NCBI GenBank assembly: GCA_013396995.1
Contig: VWZP01001408.1
Location: 1,562,696 to 1,626,695 of the forward strand
Source: Dicaeum eximium
Lineage: Eukaryota; Chordata; Aves; Passeriformes; Dicaeidae
DNA: 64,000 bases
Direction: 5' to 3'
How positions within the stretch are numbered: position 1 is the first letter of the stretch; each line of letters begins with the position of its first letter. Under the pieces are notes generated by a model, which was not told the origin of the DNA, searched no databases, and saw nothing but the letters and a program-made list of their open reading frames with translations. A program made the position numbers and the translations under genes. Of this stretch, positions 34,421 to 45,827 are shown piece by piece.

Positions 34421-36374
34421 GGGGCTGCTGAGCTCAGTCAGTGACTTCATGGCCAGATCTTCCCGCCTTTGGGATGTGTCATTCTCCTGAATGATGCAAA
34501 CTAAACCAACGCGTTTCTCACACGTGCGTACACACACGTGTGTACCTATGTTTGTGTTCCTGTGTATCTATACAGTATGGACATCTGTACATATATATAT
34601 ATATCTATATATGTATGTGCTGCGTTTATATAAGGATACAAACTTTGCCTCTTCAGTTTCTACTGTGTAGACAAAGTTGGCAAATTTTTGTACAAAGGGA
34701 ATCAATGAAGGATTTCTTATTTTCTTGGAAGTTCGTGTAAGACTGTGCTGTGTTGAAGCCACTTCATTTGCCCATAGAATCTTAGAGTGTAAATACCATA
34801 CTCTGTTGTCTTAATTGCAACCTAAAATAGAACAAAGCAAAATAGTTTAAGTAAGTGCAATAATAACAAGTTTTCCAGGTTATTTTTTTGGTCCAGCATT
34901 TGTTTGGCTGTCAAAAAAGCCTGTCAGGTAAGCTGAAGTAACAGATTCAAAGATAAATACTGCTGTTCTGGTTAAAGAGATTGATGTTTTACTTTGGTTT
35001 GGCCAGTTTTTCTTCCCACTGTTTTACACCAAGCACAGAGACACCACTTCCAGTGTGAGCCTTCATGTACTTGTGTACCGCAATGTAATATCTTGCACCA
35101 AGATTTGAGCAATTTTATTTAAGCTGTTTCAAGGAAATTCGGAAGTGTCTCCTTCTCTTGAATTGTGTGGAAGTTTCTTCTGGATTGAACGAAGACAAGA
35201 CTGATGAGGCCTCCCTGCCAGAGAGCAGAGGAGTAACCTGAGTCACTGTAAGTCCCTCCAGACACCCAGCAGTAACTGCAGCTGGTGGAACTTCACTGTG
35301 TGCTTAAGGAATTTACTCAACTGCAGAATATCATGTACAGACCTCCTTGTAGCATAGTTCTGGTTTTATTTTACGTATTTCCCTGGCCACATGCTCAATA
35401 ACTTATTCCTTCATTCTTGGGGCAAAGTTTTGGTTGATTTGTGGCTGTTTTTGTTGAACACAGTGCACATGATATGCTACCTTTAAAGCCAGTATATGAG
35501 ACTCAGAGTAATCAAGCAAATTATTATTAGTAATTCTCATTATTTGGAAAATCCAGCATAAAGTTTGTATTATAAAGGTTCAACACTTTATGGATTGAGA
35601 ATTTCAATATTATTTTGGATTGGTTGATTCTGAATCTCTGTCTCAGTTAATTAGCTAAGAGCAGTACTTTATATGTTGTTTCTTTGGTTCTGCTGGTGCA
35701 TAAAGGTCTCACTGAAAACTAGGAGGTTGTCAGGAAGGTCTTGAGAAAATGTGTCTTTATAGAAATTTATATTTTTCTTAAATCTTTATGCTTTAAAGAA
35801 ATAGTAGCTTTATTAAGTGAAATGACAAAAATGCTCAAGAATGAGGGCATGAAATGAGGTAAGTCCACTGAAAATTAAACATATAAGACAATATTTTATA
35901 CATTTTATTTGCAGTCTACTTGAAGTGAGGAAAAACCAAAATTAGGCAGAAGAAAAAGTAGATGCTGGAACTGTAACAGATGGTTTTCTAATTAACATAT
36001 TTCTGGTGTATGTAGTCCAGTCAAAAAATAGGAAGACAGTTCTTTCTGAGACCACTTTGAAATAATTTTGCATACAAAATTAATGTATACAAAAAAAAAA
36101 CGCCTTGACTTTGACATTGAAACATTTTTGTCAGTAGCTTTTTTCTATGCTTCATTAGTGTCTAGGTAATTTTTGGTGTTTATTACTTTGTGACTTCATA
36201 AGGCATTTAATGCTTTGTACTTACAAAGAAGACATTAGGAGGATGTGGCAAGGTCATGCCACTTGCACCTTTCTTTAGGTTTTTTTTTACAGTTCTTATG
36301 TCTGGAGTTTGAATATAGGAAGTGTTTTATTAATGATATAGGTTCACAATATAGAAGCTCAGCTAGGCTGCACA

Positions 36375-36380
36375 AATAAA
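36375..36380 (+). terminator. CALCRL: Poly(A) signal AATAAA (proximal candidate)
   Basis: Canonical hexamer about 1.95 kb into the 3' UTR, followed by TCTGCTCTGC. Use would give a shorter mRNA. Confidence 0.4.
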
Positions 36381-37578
36381 GATTTCTGCTCTGCTGCAGG
36401 GCTGTCTGGTCAGTTGATGGGAGTGATTTGAAGAGTCTGTTGTGAGATCTGGCAATCAGATGTCACAGTCTCTTAAATTTTAAGAGTGACAGGAGCAATG
36501 TCTGCTGCAACATGGCTAGAGGTTACTTACAACTCTGCTTGCTGATCTTTGTAGTGTTACTTAACGTTTGTGCAGTGTTCTGAAGGTATCAGTGGTGCAG
36601 AAAATCCCTGCTCCTTTACAGTTTTGGGACCAGATCAACAGCTGGTATAAATCTGTCTTGAGTTCCCTTTGCAGAATCTGCAGGTACCACTGAGACTCAA
36701 AGCCCAGACAGGTGTCTGTTCATTTTAACGTGCTGGAAACCATTTGTGGCATATTATTAGACAATTATTTCATGGTACCTGGTGGATTGTTGGTGTAATT
36801 AACACAGAGATGTTGGTTTAGACTGTGATACAACAGTAGACTTTAATTAAGCTTCATTCTCAGAGAGGCAATTCAAATTTAACAGACTACAGATTTTGTC
36901 ATTTAATACATTTTTCTAATTGTTCTCTGTCCTCTATTAGAGAAACTTGTAATGGTAATTTAGGAGGGAATATTGGTTTTATACAGAAATTATCCTACTT
37001 CTAGGTGGACAATCACAGCTTCTTTCTAGGCCCATCCCCCCCATCCTCACTTTGGATGTGCAAGAAAATCTTTCTGGCTGTGAAGGGTCACATGGTATAG
37101 CAGCGCTGTATATCCCTGTCCTGCCCTGAGGTTAGATAATCTGTTTACTAATTTACATTGAAAAATAACAATTCCTTATTTTGTCTTCCTACCTCACCTT
37201 TTTTTTCAGTTTCTACATGGCTAAGAGAAGGGCCTGCTTCTTAAAATTTTTCTGTCACCATAAGTTAAAATGAAATTCTTATGCTGATTTCTCATGGCTT
37301 TCTTCTACTTTACAGAACGTTATAGTCCATAGCTGTATTCTCTGGGATGAAAGCAAACTCTGTTTTGGTGGGGCTGTGAGAGTCCTTTAAACATGCAGAT
37401 TATTATTTGTTTATTACCTGTTATTATTTGCTGGTTTTGTTTTTTTATTTAGTGAGAATTTATTGTATCAATCTACAGGGGCTACAGCAATAGTTGTCTT
37501 ACATTTGCTACCTGTAACACCAGCATGTTATGACTCAATGAGAGAAAATGTCTATTTTTAATGCTACTGTCTTCAATT

Positions 37579-37584
37579 AATAAA
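37579..37584 (+). terminator. CALCRL: Poly(A) signal AATAAA (second candidate)
   Basis: Canonical hexamer followed within 40 nt by a GT-rich stretch (AGTTGTTTAATGTTGG), the usual downstream element. Confidence 0.5.
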
Positions 37585-37917
37585 TGGCTGCATTGCAGGG
37601 TCCCTCAGTTAGTTGTTTAATGTTGGCATTTATGTTATGCAATTTTTCATGGTGGTGATCTACAAGAGTATGTGGGTGTAGAAATGCTGCAACATGTACT
37701 TCTTTTGATGTCAAGAAACATTTGGGCTGGCAACCAGGCAACATTCATTTATTGTACTATGTAAATAAGATTAATAGAAGCTATGGCATTGTATTTATTG
37801 CTTACACTAAGAAGAAAATGGAAAAAATGTGAAGTTATTTTTTTTTGGTTGTTTCATTTTCACCTTGTTCATATGAATCATGCATTTTAATTGCTGAGAG
37901 AAGTATTGTTTCTGATC

Positions 37918-37923
37918 AATAAA
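37918..37923 (+). terminator. CALCRL: Poly(A) signal AATAAA (preferred distal candidate)
   Basis: ATCAATAAAATATTAC is followed about 20 nt later by TTCTTGTGCTGT, a T/GT-rich downstream element. This is the best-supported 3' end by sequence. Confidence 0.6.
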
Positions 37924-37945
37924 ATATTACTCCATTTATTCATCT

Positions 37946-40900
37946 TTCTTGTGCTGTAATATAGCAAAGCTGATCTAAATTGACTTTCACAGATGTCTTA
38001 ACTCTGTGCTAGTTAAATATTAACCCAAGGAGAAAGTAATTGCATAGATTAATGACATAATTACATAGCGTTACATTACTAATTACATGGAGTAATTACA
38101 TAAACTAACAATTGTTTTGGTTTTAAGTGTTTTTCAATACTTATATTTAATACTAGAGTGCTGAATTTCTAGAGAAAGTTTGTACAGATAATATAAGATG
38201 AGTGGATATAAAATTATTTACCTGAAATTTTCATATTCCTACTTCTTTTCTTCTGAATCCACCTTTTAATAAAAAGTTATTAATACTTACTTACACTCAA
38301 TTTAGTCTCTACTCTGCTGTTAGTTCCTGATGAAACAGACATTTTGGCTTAATGTATCTGTCTTCTTCATCCCATCAGTCGAGGTGGAGGTAGATAAGCA
38401 AACCTGAGCTTAAATAAAAATCCCAAGCAATATTTAAACCACACCAGGGGATCTTAAATACTGGCTGTTAATACTTAAAGGGTGCTAATATCCATCCAGA
38501 AAATGCACCATCTCCTGCCTCTCTTCATGACTTTTAAACAGGTAATTCCTGTAATTCCAGGTAGGTTTTTTTGATCTTCAGTTCCTAGGACCAGGGAGTG
38601 GAAATTGTTACAGACTCTAAGTTATGTCTGTTCCTTCAGTTCTCTACTGACTGATTCTCTGTATGTACAGAGTTAAAACTGTTCCAGTTAACAGTAGTTC
38701 TATACTGTTATACAAGTAACTGCAGAGAAGCAGTAAATCCAATCCCCCAAATTCAAATTGTAACTCGCACCCAGCACTAGAAAAGGAAATTATAGCTACA
38801 GTAGCATTTTCCAATGCAGTATAGCTGCCCAAAGACAATTAAACAGCAAAATGAAACCCAGCATCCTAACCTCCTCAGACTAAACTGTGATCCTTACACT
38901 TTCTGTATAATTTTAAAAGTGGAAATGTTCTTATAGCACAGGTAGCCTCACAATAATTGAAATAAACTTACCAATACCCCATCAATATTGACACAGAATC
39001 TCCTTCCGCTCCCTGCAAGATACAAAGATTGCTGCCTTTGAAAATATTCCAGTTACTCCAATAGTGTAAAATATTCCAATTACTCAATAGTATCTTGCAC
39101 ATTCTTGTCATGGCAGTCACCATTGAAGTCAAAGTTTTAAACCAAAGTTTTAGCTTTTGGTAATGATCTGACTCTAAACATCTATGTGACAAGAAAATAC
39201 AAAATTCATTTTGAGCTAGATGAAGTCCATTCCAGAGTCTGACTGCAGGAGCAGAGGTGACAGACCCCTGCTTATAATTAAAATTACAATTATCTACCAA
39301 TCACCTTACAGCTGCAGCTCTTTAGCGTCTTTTAAAGCATACTCCTTAAATTAACAATTCCAATTCATCCACATGGAGTTCAAGATTCATTTGAGGCAAA
39401 TGACACTACAAGATTCTTTTAAAATTAAACTCAGGTTTATCACTGCCCCCTCAATTTAAAATATATTTTCAGCTACTACTTTTAATGACTACTTCAAAGT
39501 TTTCGTCCCCTCAACAAGGCTCACCACTCTAAATGAAAACTCTTGTAAAGGGAAAATATCATATGATTATTGCTAACTCCTTTGAAGCTTAATACATTGT
39601 TTTATGTGAATTTAACAAAATACAAATACCAAAAAAAAAAAAATCAAAGCCTGTTTTCTGAAAAGTGCTTACACACTGTTGTCAATTCCTGACTTAAGAT
39701 GAACAAGCTTTCCTGGAAATTCAGATTTCACAATCAGTATCAAAATTAAAAATTGCCACAAAGGAAAAAGCACCCAGAGGTGGTGCTGGGGTCCCTGCTG
39801 CTGTCTGGTGAATCCAAGCTTTATTGGTGGATGCAGGCAATCTAAACCGAGTTCTTCCCTGTCCAGGAGCCAGGAACAAACCCTTCTGTGCAGAGACCTG
39901 GTTTGGAGCCAGTGTTTGGGGCAGAGGGCAGCAAAGAGCCCCAAAGCTGTACAGCAAATACACCATCATGGGCCATGCACAAATTACCAAGGGAGAAAAC
40001 AGCCTTGAACACAAGTAGTCATGGATTTGCTCAGTTCCTTACCTTGATATTTGCAAATGAAAGGTGACAAATGTTTGCCTCTAGCAGAGAAACTCCTCCT
40101 AAAGGTTCTCCATGCATTGGACAGGGATCAGTGTAAAGTGGTGGTGCCTGATCCAGTGAAATCCATGGACAGCTGGTCCATATTGTGACAGTCCACTGTA
40201 TCCCCAGTAGCTTTACATACAAATATTTAAGAAAACAAAACACTGAATTATTAGGGAGCAACAATATTTGGATGCTACAAGAAGTAGATTGCACTAAACA
40301 GAAATAGCTATCAGAGAGTTATCGCAATAAACATGATGATAAAAAACACATTGCTGGATAAAGAGTTTTCAAAACAGAGTATTGCTACCTTTCAAGCCAC
40401 ATATTTATAGACTTAGAGAAATTATAATGACTTTGTCCCCTGGATGTAGGGTATTACACTCCCCTGGATATAGACCTGAAACATCAGAGAAGGAACACAA
40501 ATACTTAACCATATTTTCTTTGGCTCACCTTGAACAGGAGCCAAATTGGTGCATTTGGCTGGGTTTCCTGGAGGGATCTGGAGCCACAGAGCCGTGCCCA
40601 GACCCAGCCTGTCCCTGTTACTCACAGGGAACTCCCATCCTGTGGTGCCAACTGGACTCCAGCAGCTGTCCTCAAGCACTGGCTCCTTCTGCCATAGTTT
40701 GGGCAGGTGACTGCAGTAAGGGTTTCCTCACTCCAGGTTTGCTTCCAGAGCCTGTATCCAGCCACCAGAGGTGCTTCAGCACCTGCAACAAGAACCAAAC
40801 TCACAGCAAGAGCTCTTCGTCTGAGATGACCTGAAGATTCCTGAAGCTTGTGACTATTCCATGGGTTATAGCACAGTGCAGTGCCTTGTTTTTTATATTC

Positions 40901-41964
40901 CCAACTCCCTTACAAAAAGCATCTCCATTTAACATAACTGGGATACTCCTCATCCAAATGATGCAATGGACTTGCTACAAGAATTTAGAAAGTTAGAATA
41001 TCAATGCCTTCAAAAATCTTCCTAACCAATACCTGTGTAAAACTAGTTAAATTTTAGATAATTTCAAGGTATGCACTCTGAGCCAAACAGTCCTTTCCAG
41101 TCCAAGTCTGGTTTTGCTATGAGGTGCAGAAATTGTTTGCCTTTCCTTTTGTCAGTAGAAAATGACAGTAGCTGTTTTTCATGTAAAGCTAATTACCTCT
41201 TATTTTTCCCCACATGGACTCATTTCTAACAGTCAGGAGTGCTCTAAATAGCCTTCTCTAGCTGTAATTAAAAAGCTTATTAGAATGATCTGTAGTTCAT
41301 GTGTAAAAAATTCTAAGAGAAGGTTCAATCAAGAAGCTTTCATAGAAATAATGAAAATAGTGAAAGCAAAAATAGAAACATGCTAGTACCAAAACTCTCT
41401 AAATGTATTTTTGTTCCAGACAACAACAGCACTACTTACAATTATGTTTTCATTATATAATGGGAAAAGATTTTTATCTTTTAAGCCATGTAAAGTGAGG
41501 GTTTTTTAGAAGTACAGGCACTTAAAGTGGCAAAATATACTTCTTATTTAAGTTTCAGCAAAATATTTTGTTTTACACCTTACTGTCTGTCCCATCACCT
41601 CAGATCTCAGTATTTCTCCAGCACTGGCATGATTTTTTTATTATTTCCAATTAAATCTTCCTCCTATTTCTTAGTATTCACCAAAGGCCAGGCCCCAGCA
41701 GTTATCTGTGTTCTGCAAGGATCTTTCCTCTCCACCAGCTATCTCCAAAGGTGCTGGAAACCAGAGGGAATCTCTGAGTTTCTCCTCAATCACTCCTTCT
41801 TCATGCCTTTTAGTGCTGTTGAGACAACTGATGGGAGCAGGAATCCCCATCCGTTCCTACATGCAGTGGTGGCTGCAAATTGAAAGCCAGACAAATCTAA
41901 GAATTCATCCTATTCCCAATCCAGCAGAAGCATCAAATAAATAAAGCACAGAATTACTAAACAT
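37946..41964. other. Intergenic DNA downstream of CALCRL
   Basis: AT-rich. It contains an AATTACAT-rich patch (38039-38104) and a GC-richer patch at about 39700-40015 with LTR-like features on the minus strand. Open frames at 40382-40834 (+) and 38968-39300 (-) have no recognisable product. Confidence 0.55.
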
Positions 41965-42098
41965 ACAGAGGCAGTAGGAGCACGCTGTGAGCAAATAACA
42001 CCAAGGTCATGGGTCAAATCCCTGGACAGACCATTCCCTTTGGAGTTGGACCCAATGGTCCTTGTGGGTCCCTTCCAGCTCAGAACATTCTGTGATTG
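41965..42098 (+). mobile_element. Composite SINE: tRNA-Ile-like head with CR1-like tail (TguSINE1-like)
   Basis: The left half resembles tRNA-Ile from the D arm to the T arm: GGAGCACGCTGTGAGC, then AATAACACCAAGGTCATGGG and TCAAATCCCTGG (degenerate B box). The right half reads GGAGTTGGACCCAATGG, TCCTTGTGGGTCCCTTCCAG and ACATTCTGTGATT, the CR1 3' tail used for mobilisation. This head-tail combination matches the SINE described from zebra finch. The A-box side of the head is diverged, so the copy is old or truncated. It is not a functional tRNA gene. Confidence 0.82.
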
Positions 42099-45000
42099 AC
42101 CAGAGAAAATATCAGTATGCAAAGCTTATGCAGTGTTACAAAAACAAAAACCAAACAAACCGACCAAAAAAAAACCCAAAAAAAGCGCAAACCAAAGCGA
42201 AAGGAAACAAAAAAGATGCTTGTACAGATATGGACTGTCTCTGCTCTAAGAATTCCAAAAACAGTCTCTCTTCTGTCCTTGCAAAATAAGTGTACTTTAG
42301 AAAAAAGAAAAATTGCACATCCATCTATTTGCAGCCATTCCCCACTGGTTTTCCAGACACAGGCATGCTGATGAGAGGAAAAATTAATGGGGCTTCCTCC
42401 ATGAGCATCAGTGGGCACAGCCCACACACTTAGCAGAAAAGAAGGGGCAGCAACTCCACACATCTCTTTTGCCTTTTCTTCCCTTCATTTCCCTTCTTTT
42501 ATGCACAACATTATATCACCTGGCCTTATCTACAGTGATTCTACATGATGAATTCCTCAGCCATCCAGCCTAGTTCCCAACAATGACTGCCAGGACAAAG
42601 AAATCATTCTTATTTCTGTTTAAGCAGCACTTACTGTCAAAGGTATTTACTGTAGAATTAAATACTATCTCCTTTGTCTAGGCTAGATAGGAAGGTTCCC
42701 ATAGGCTTAAGTGAAGCAGTTTTAGATAAGATGTCCAGCCCATCCTTGCAATCTTGAAATGAGCATGACCTTTTTAAAGGTTGAAAATTCTTTCTTTCTT
42801 AATAATGTCTCCCTTGGTTTCAACTGAAAGCAACAACCCACAGAATGATTAGCCTAGCAGTGGTTCCTTCTGAACTGTAACTAACTAACTTGTAGAGGAC
42901 TAGTGTGAGTTTGGGTTAAACACAGGTGGGTGTGCACCATCAAATAAATAAAACTTAAGAAACAAGTTTTCCCTGCTTGCTTCCACCTACTCCTTGAGCT
43001 AGCGTTGTTATCATGTTCACAAGCCTGCAGCATCCCATGCAGCCTGCCCATGGAACACCTTTCTGGCATGTTCCATTCAGCTACTTCTTAACAACCACTG
43101 TGAGACCACAGATTCCAGCTCGTTTTGCATTTGACCAGCTGACTCTGCTCATTCTAACTCTCCTGTATGGGCTCTCTGCTATCTTTGGTGAAGTCCCATA
43201 CATTTCTTTTACAGCACTTATGTGAAGCAGCCTCTGAAAGTGCATTATCACCTATACAGGCAGGAAAAACATCAGGTTTTAACAATCTTGACAGGTGTTG
43301 TGTCCTCTAATCAAGGGCAAGGTAGCTGTGCTCTCTGAGCATTAGAGAATTAAAATTTTCTTCAAGTCACAAACAATTGACATCTACTGGAGAATGTGAG
43401 TTACAGCAAAGGGAGAAAATATGCTCTGAAGTACATTAAAATACACAAGGAAAAAATCAAGTTAATGGTGCCTGCAGAAAACTGACACTGAAATTATTAC
43501 CTTTTCCTGGCCTTTTGTTAGGTTTTCAGGCCCACAATGAGCTGAAAGATGTGATGCACTGAAATCACTATATGTGCATCTGACTTCAGGGCACAATAGG
43601 AAAGAACAGAGGGGTACCTGGCAAAAATGGGTTCCCTTGTTGCCTAATTGCCATCATCATCAGGGTACTGCAGTGAATCTCCTTTGCTAGACCCAGTGTG
43701 ATTCTGACCAGTGCAGATAATGCACTGGCTTGATAATTACAGCTCCAAAATTACACCTCCTTGCATAAGAGAGATGTTTAAGTTTAACGGAGAATGCTGG
43801 CAGGTATTTATCACCATATTCACACTCCATTTTTCAAGCAATGCAGCTCAAGGGACACACTAAAGATACATGAAATATGATCTAGTGTGTTCTTTTGAAT
43901 GCAGAGAAAAGCCCAGCAGACTTTTCCTCATGTGAAGTGTAAATAACTGTTTAAAAATTGAGAGCAGGCGCTCCTCTCACTAACAAACACATGGTGAGAG
44001 CAACATGTGCTCGTTTTAGTGATGGCAGAAAATTCAGCAAAAAAGAATTCTGCTTCTCCCCATTTGCTTTGCACTTGTCACTATATTTTTGCAAGCACCC
44101 TTCCTTATCTGTAAATACTCAGCATGTAGGAAATTGCAATATTTTAGCCTCTCCAACGATGTGTCATTAAAATCATTGCACTCTGAGCTCAGAGAGCTGT
44201 GGGCAGGACCTGAGCTCTCAGCCACAAGCTGCCAGGACAAGAGACTTTTTTACCTGGCAGTTCAGTGAAGGCTTCTGACCACCCAGCCATCCTGAAGGTA
44301 AACTTCTTCAGGGATCCTTTTTTGCTGACACTGCCCAACACTGGATTATTCTCTTCTTTCCTGTAAGCCACATAGGAACATCTGCAAGAGAGAACTCCTT
44401 GAGACCTTCTCCTCCCCTGTGAATTTGAACAGGACCAAACAGATTCTGATCTTTTATTGTTTAAATATTTCATTTATTTAGCTATCTTGCCTCCTTTGAG
44501 TCTATTTTGGCTCTGTTCTAAGAGCCAAGATGTCCTTTTCAACAGCTAATATAATTTTTATTGGTTTGTTTTTAAATCTGTAGCAGTACCCATCAGCAAG
44601 TGCTCCCTTTCATACACTGGCAGTTTACCACAACAGCTATTCCAGAGCTCCCATTGTGAACACTAGTCCTCCAGAATAAAAACAGGTTTGTGGAGTTTTT
44701 TACTTAAATTGCTTTATTTATGTTGGAAGAAAATATTTTAAACCATGAAGTATTTTTTCTGGAGTATCTACTCTGGCTGGTGCCCAAGCACAGTTGTCTC
44801 ATCAGTAGCAAATGGGGAAGTAAAACAAAGCTCTCCAGCAGTCCAGGGCATATTTTGAATCTGTAAATGAGTATCTTCTAGTATTAGGTCTTTGTTTCAT
44901 AGTTTTGTTTTAAAAATTACTGTTCTTGGCCTCTTGCCACATGCCTCCATATCTGGTCTGGCCCACCATTCAGCAAAGAGTCACAAATATAATTTTTCTA

Positions 45001-45809
45001 GGCAAAGAAAGTGAAAATATCTGGGTTGCTTGAAAGACAAAAAAAAAAAAAGGTGCTACAGAAAGCTTGTAAGCCTTCAAGAACTGTGTCACTCAAAATC
45101 TGTCTGGGGTGAATGTATATTTTACAAACCCACAAAAGCACAGACTTTGGCAATAAAACAAATGCTACAGACTAAACTCCATTTCCACCATGAAATACAG
45201 TAACTAAATTCCCCTTTAAGAAAACCAATCAACTAATTTTTTTTAAAGTTATTTATAGTTTCCAAATATTAAGAAAATAGTGGAGGAAATAATTGTTTAC
45301 TTTTACAACAAGTTGAAGTTACTCATTAAAAAAATTATTTTCTAAGGGAAAAGTTCATTATTTTTAAAAGGCGATGATAAAAACACAGAGCAGAAAAATC
45401 AAAATATTTTAGACGTCACAAATATATAGAATATAAAAAGCAAAACTCTGAAATGATAAAAAAGTTATCATATTCTTTTCTCTCCAACTTGTGGCCTTTT
45501 TGGCTCTGTCTTGCAGCAGGCTATGACACTTAGCTTAAACAACAATCCCAGATTTTTTAAAAATTCATGGCTATGGAATTAATATTTGGGGCGAAATAAG
45601 AAAGCTGCAGGGTTTTTTTCCTGTTTTCTGATGTCACTCAAAGCAGAGAGATGCTTTGGGCTTTGTCCTTTTAGCCAGTACATTCAAATCCTTAAAATAT
45701 TCCAGGTTTATACTGAAATTGTGAGTCATGCTTTATATCTCAAACACTCATCTGTCTACTCTTGGAAATGAGAAGAATTTGCCAAGATCATTTTTGAAGA
45801 AGAATTTTC

Positions 45810-45827
45810 TTTTTTTTTTTTTTTTTT
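45810..45827 (+). repeat. Poly(T) tract
   Basis: Uninterrupted T run of about 18 bp followed by CTTTTC. Confidence 0.85.

Larger units (their letters stand above)
34421..37945 (+). other. CALCRL: CALCRL 3' UTR (about 3.5 kb)
   Basis: AT-rich, without coding potential, continuing from the stop codon. It contains the 12-bp palindrome ACACACGTGTGT at about 34531 and a TA-rich microsatellite near 34591-34616. Poly(A) signals sit at 36375, 37579 and 37918. The end is placed about 20 nt after the last of these and is an inference; a further AATAAA at 38268 could extend it. Confidence 0.7.

Noticed and set aside
34142..34537. 131-codon minus-strand open frame over exon 12
   Set aside because: Antisense shadow created by the GC-rich codons of exon 12.
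38968..39300. LINE reverse-transcriptase C-terminal remnant (RLWN motif) on the minus strand
   Set aside because: Only four to six residues resemble the motif; too short to support a call.
40382..40834. 150-codon plus-strand frame in intergenic DNA
   Set aside because: No domain, weak composition, and no splice context; treated as chance.
41965..42030. tRNA-Ile gene
   Set aside because: The tRNA-like region is diverged, lacks a foldable acceptor stem and continues directly into a CR1 tail, so it is a SINE head.
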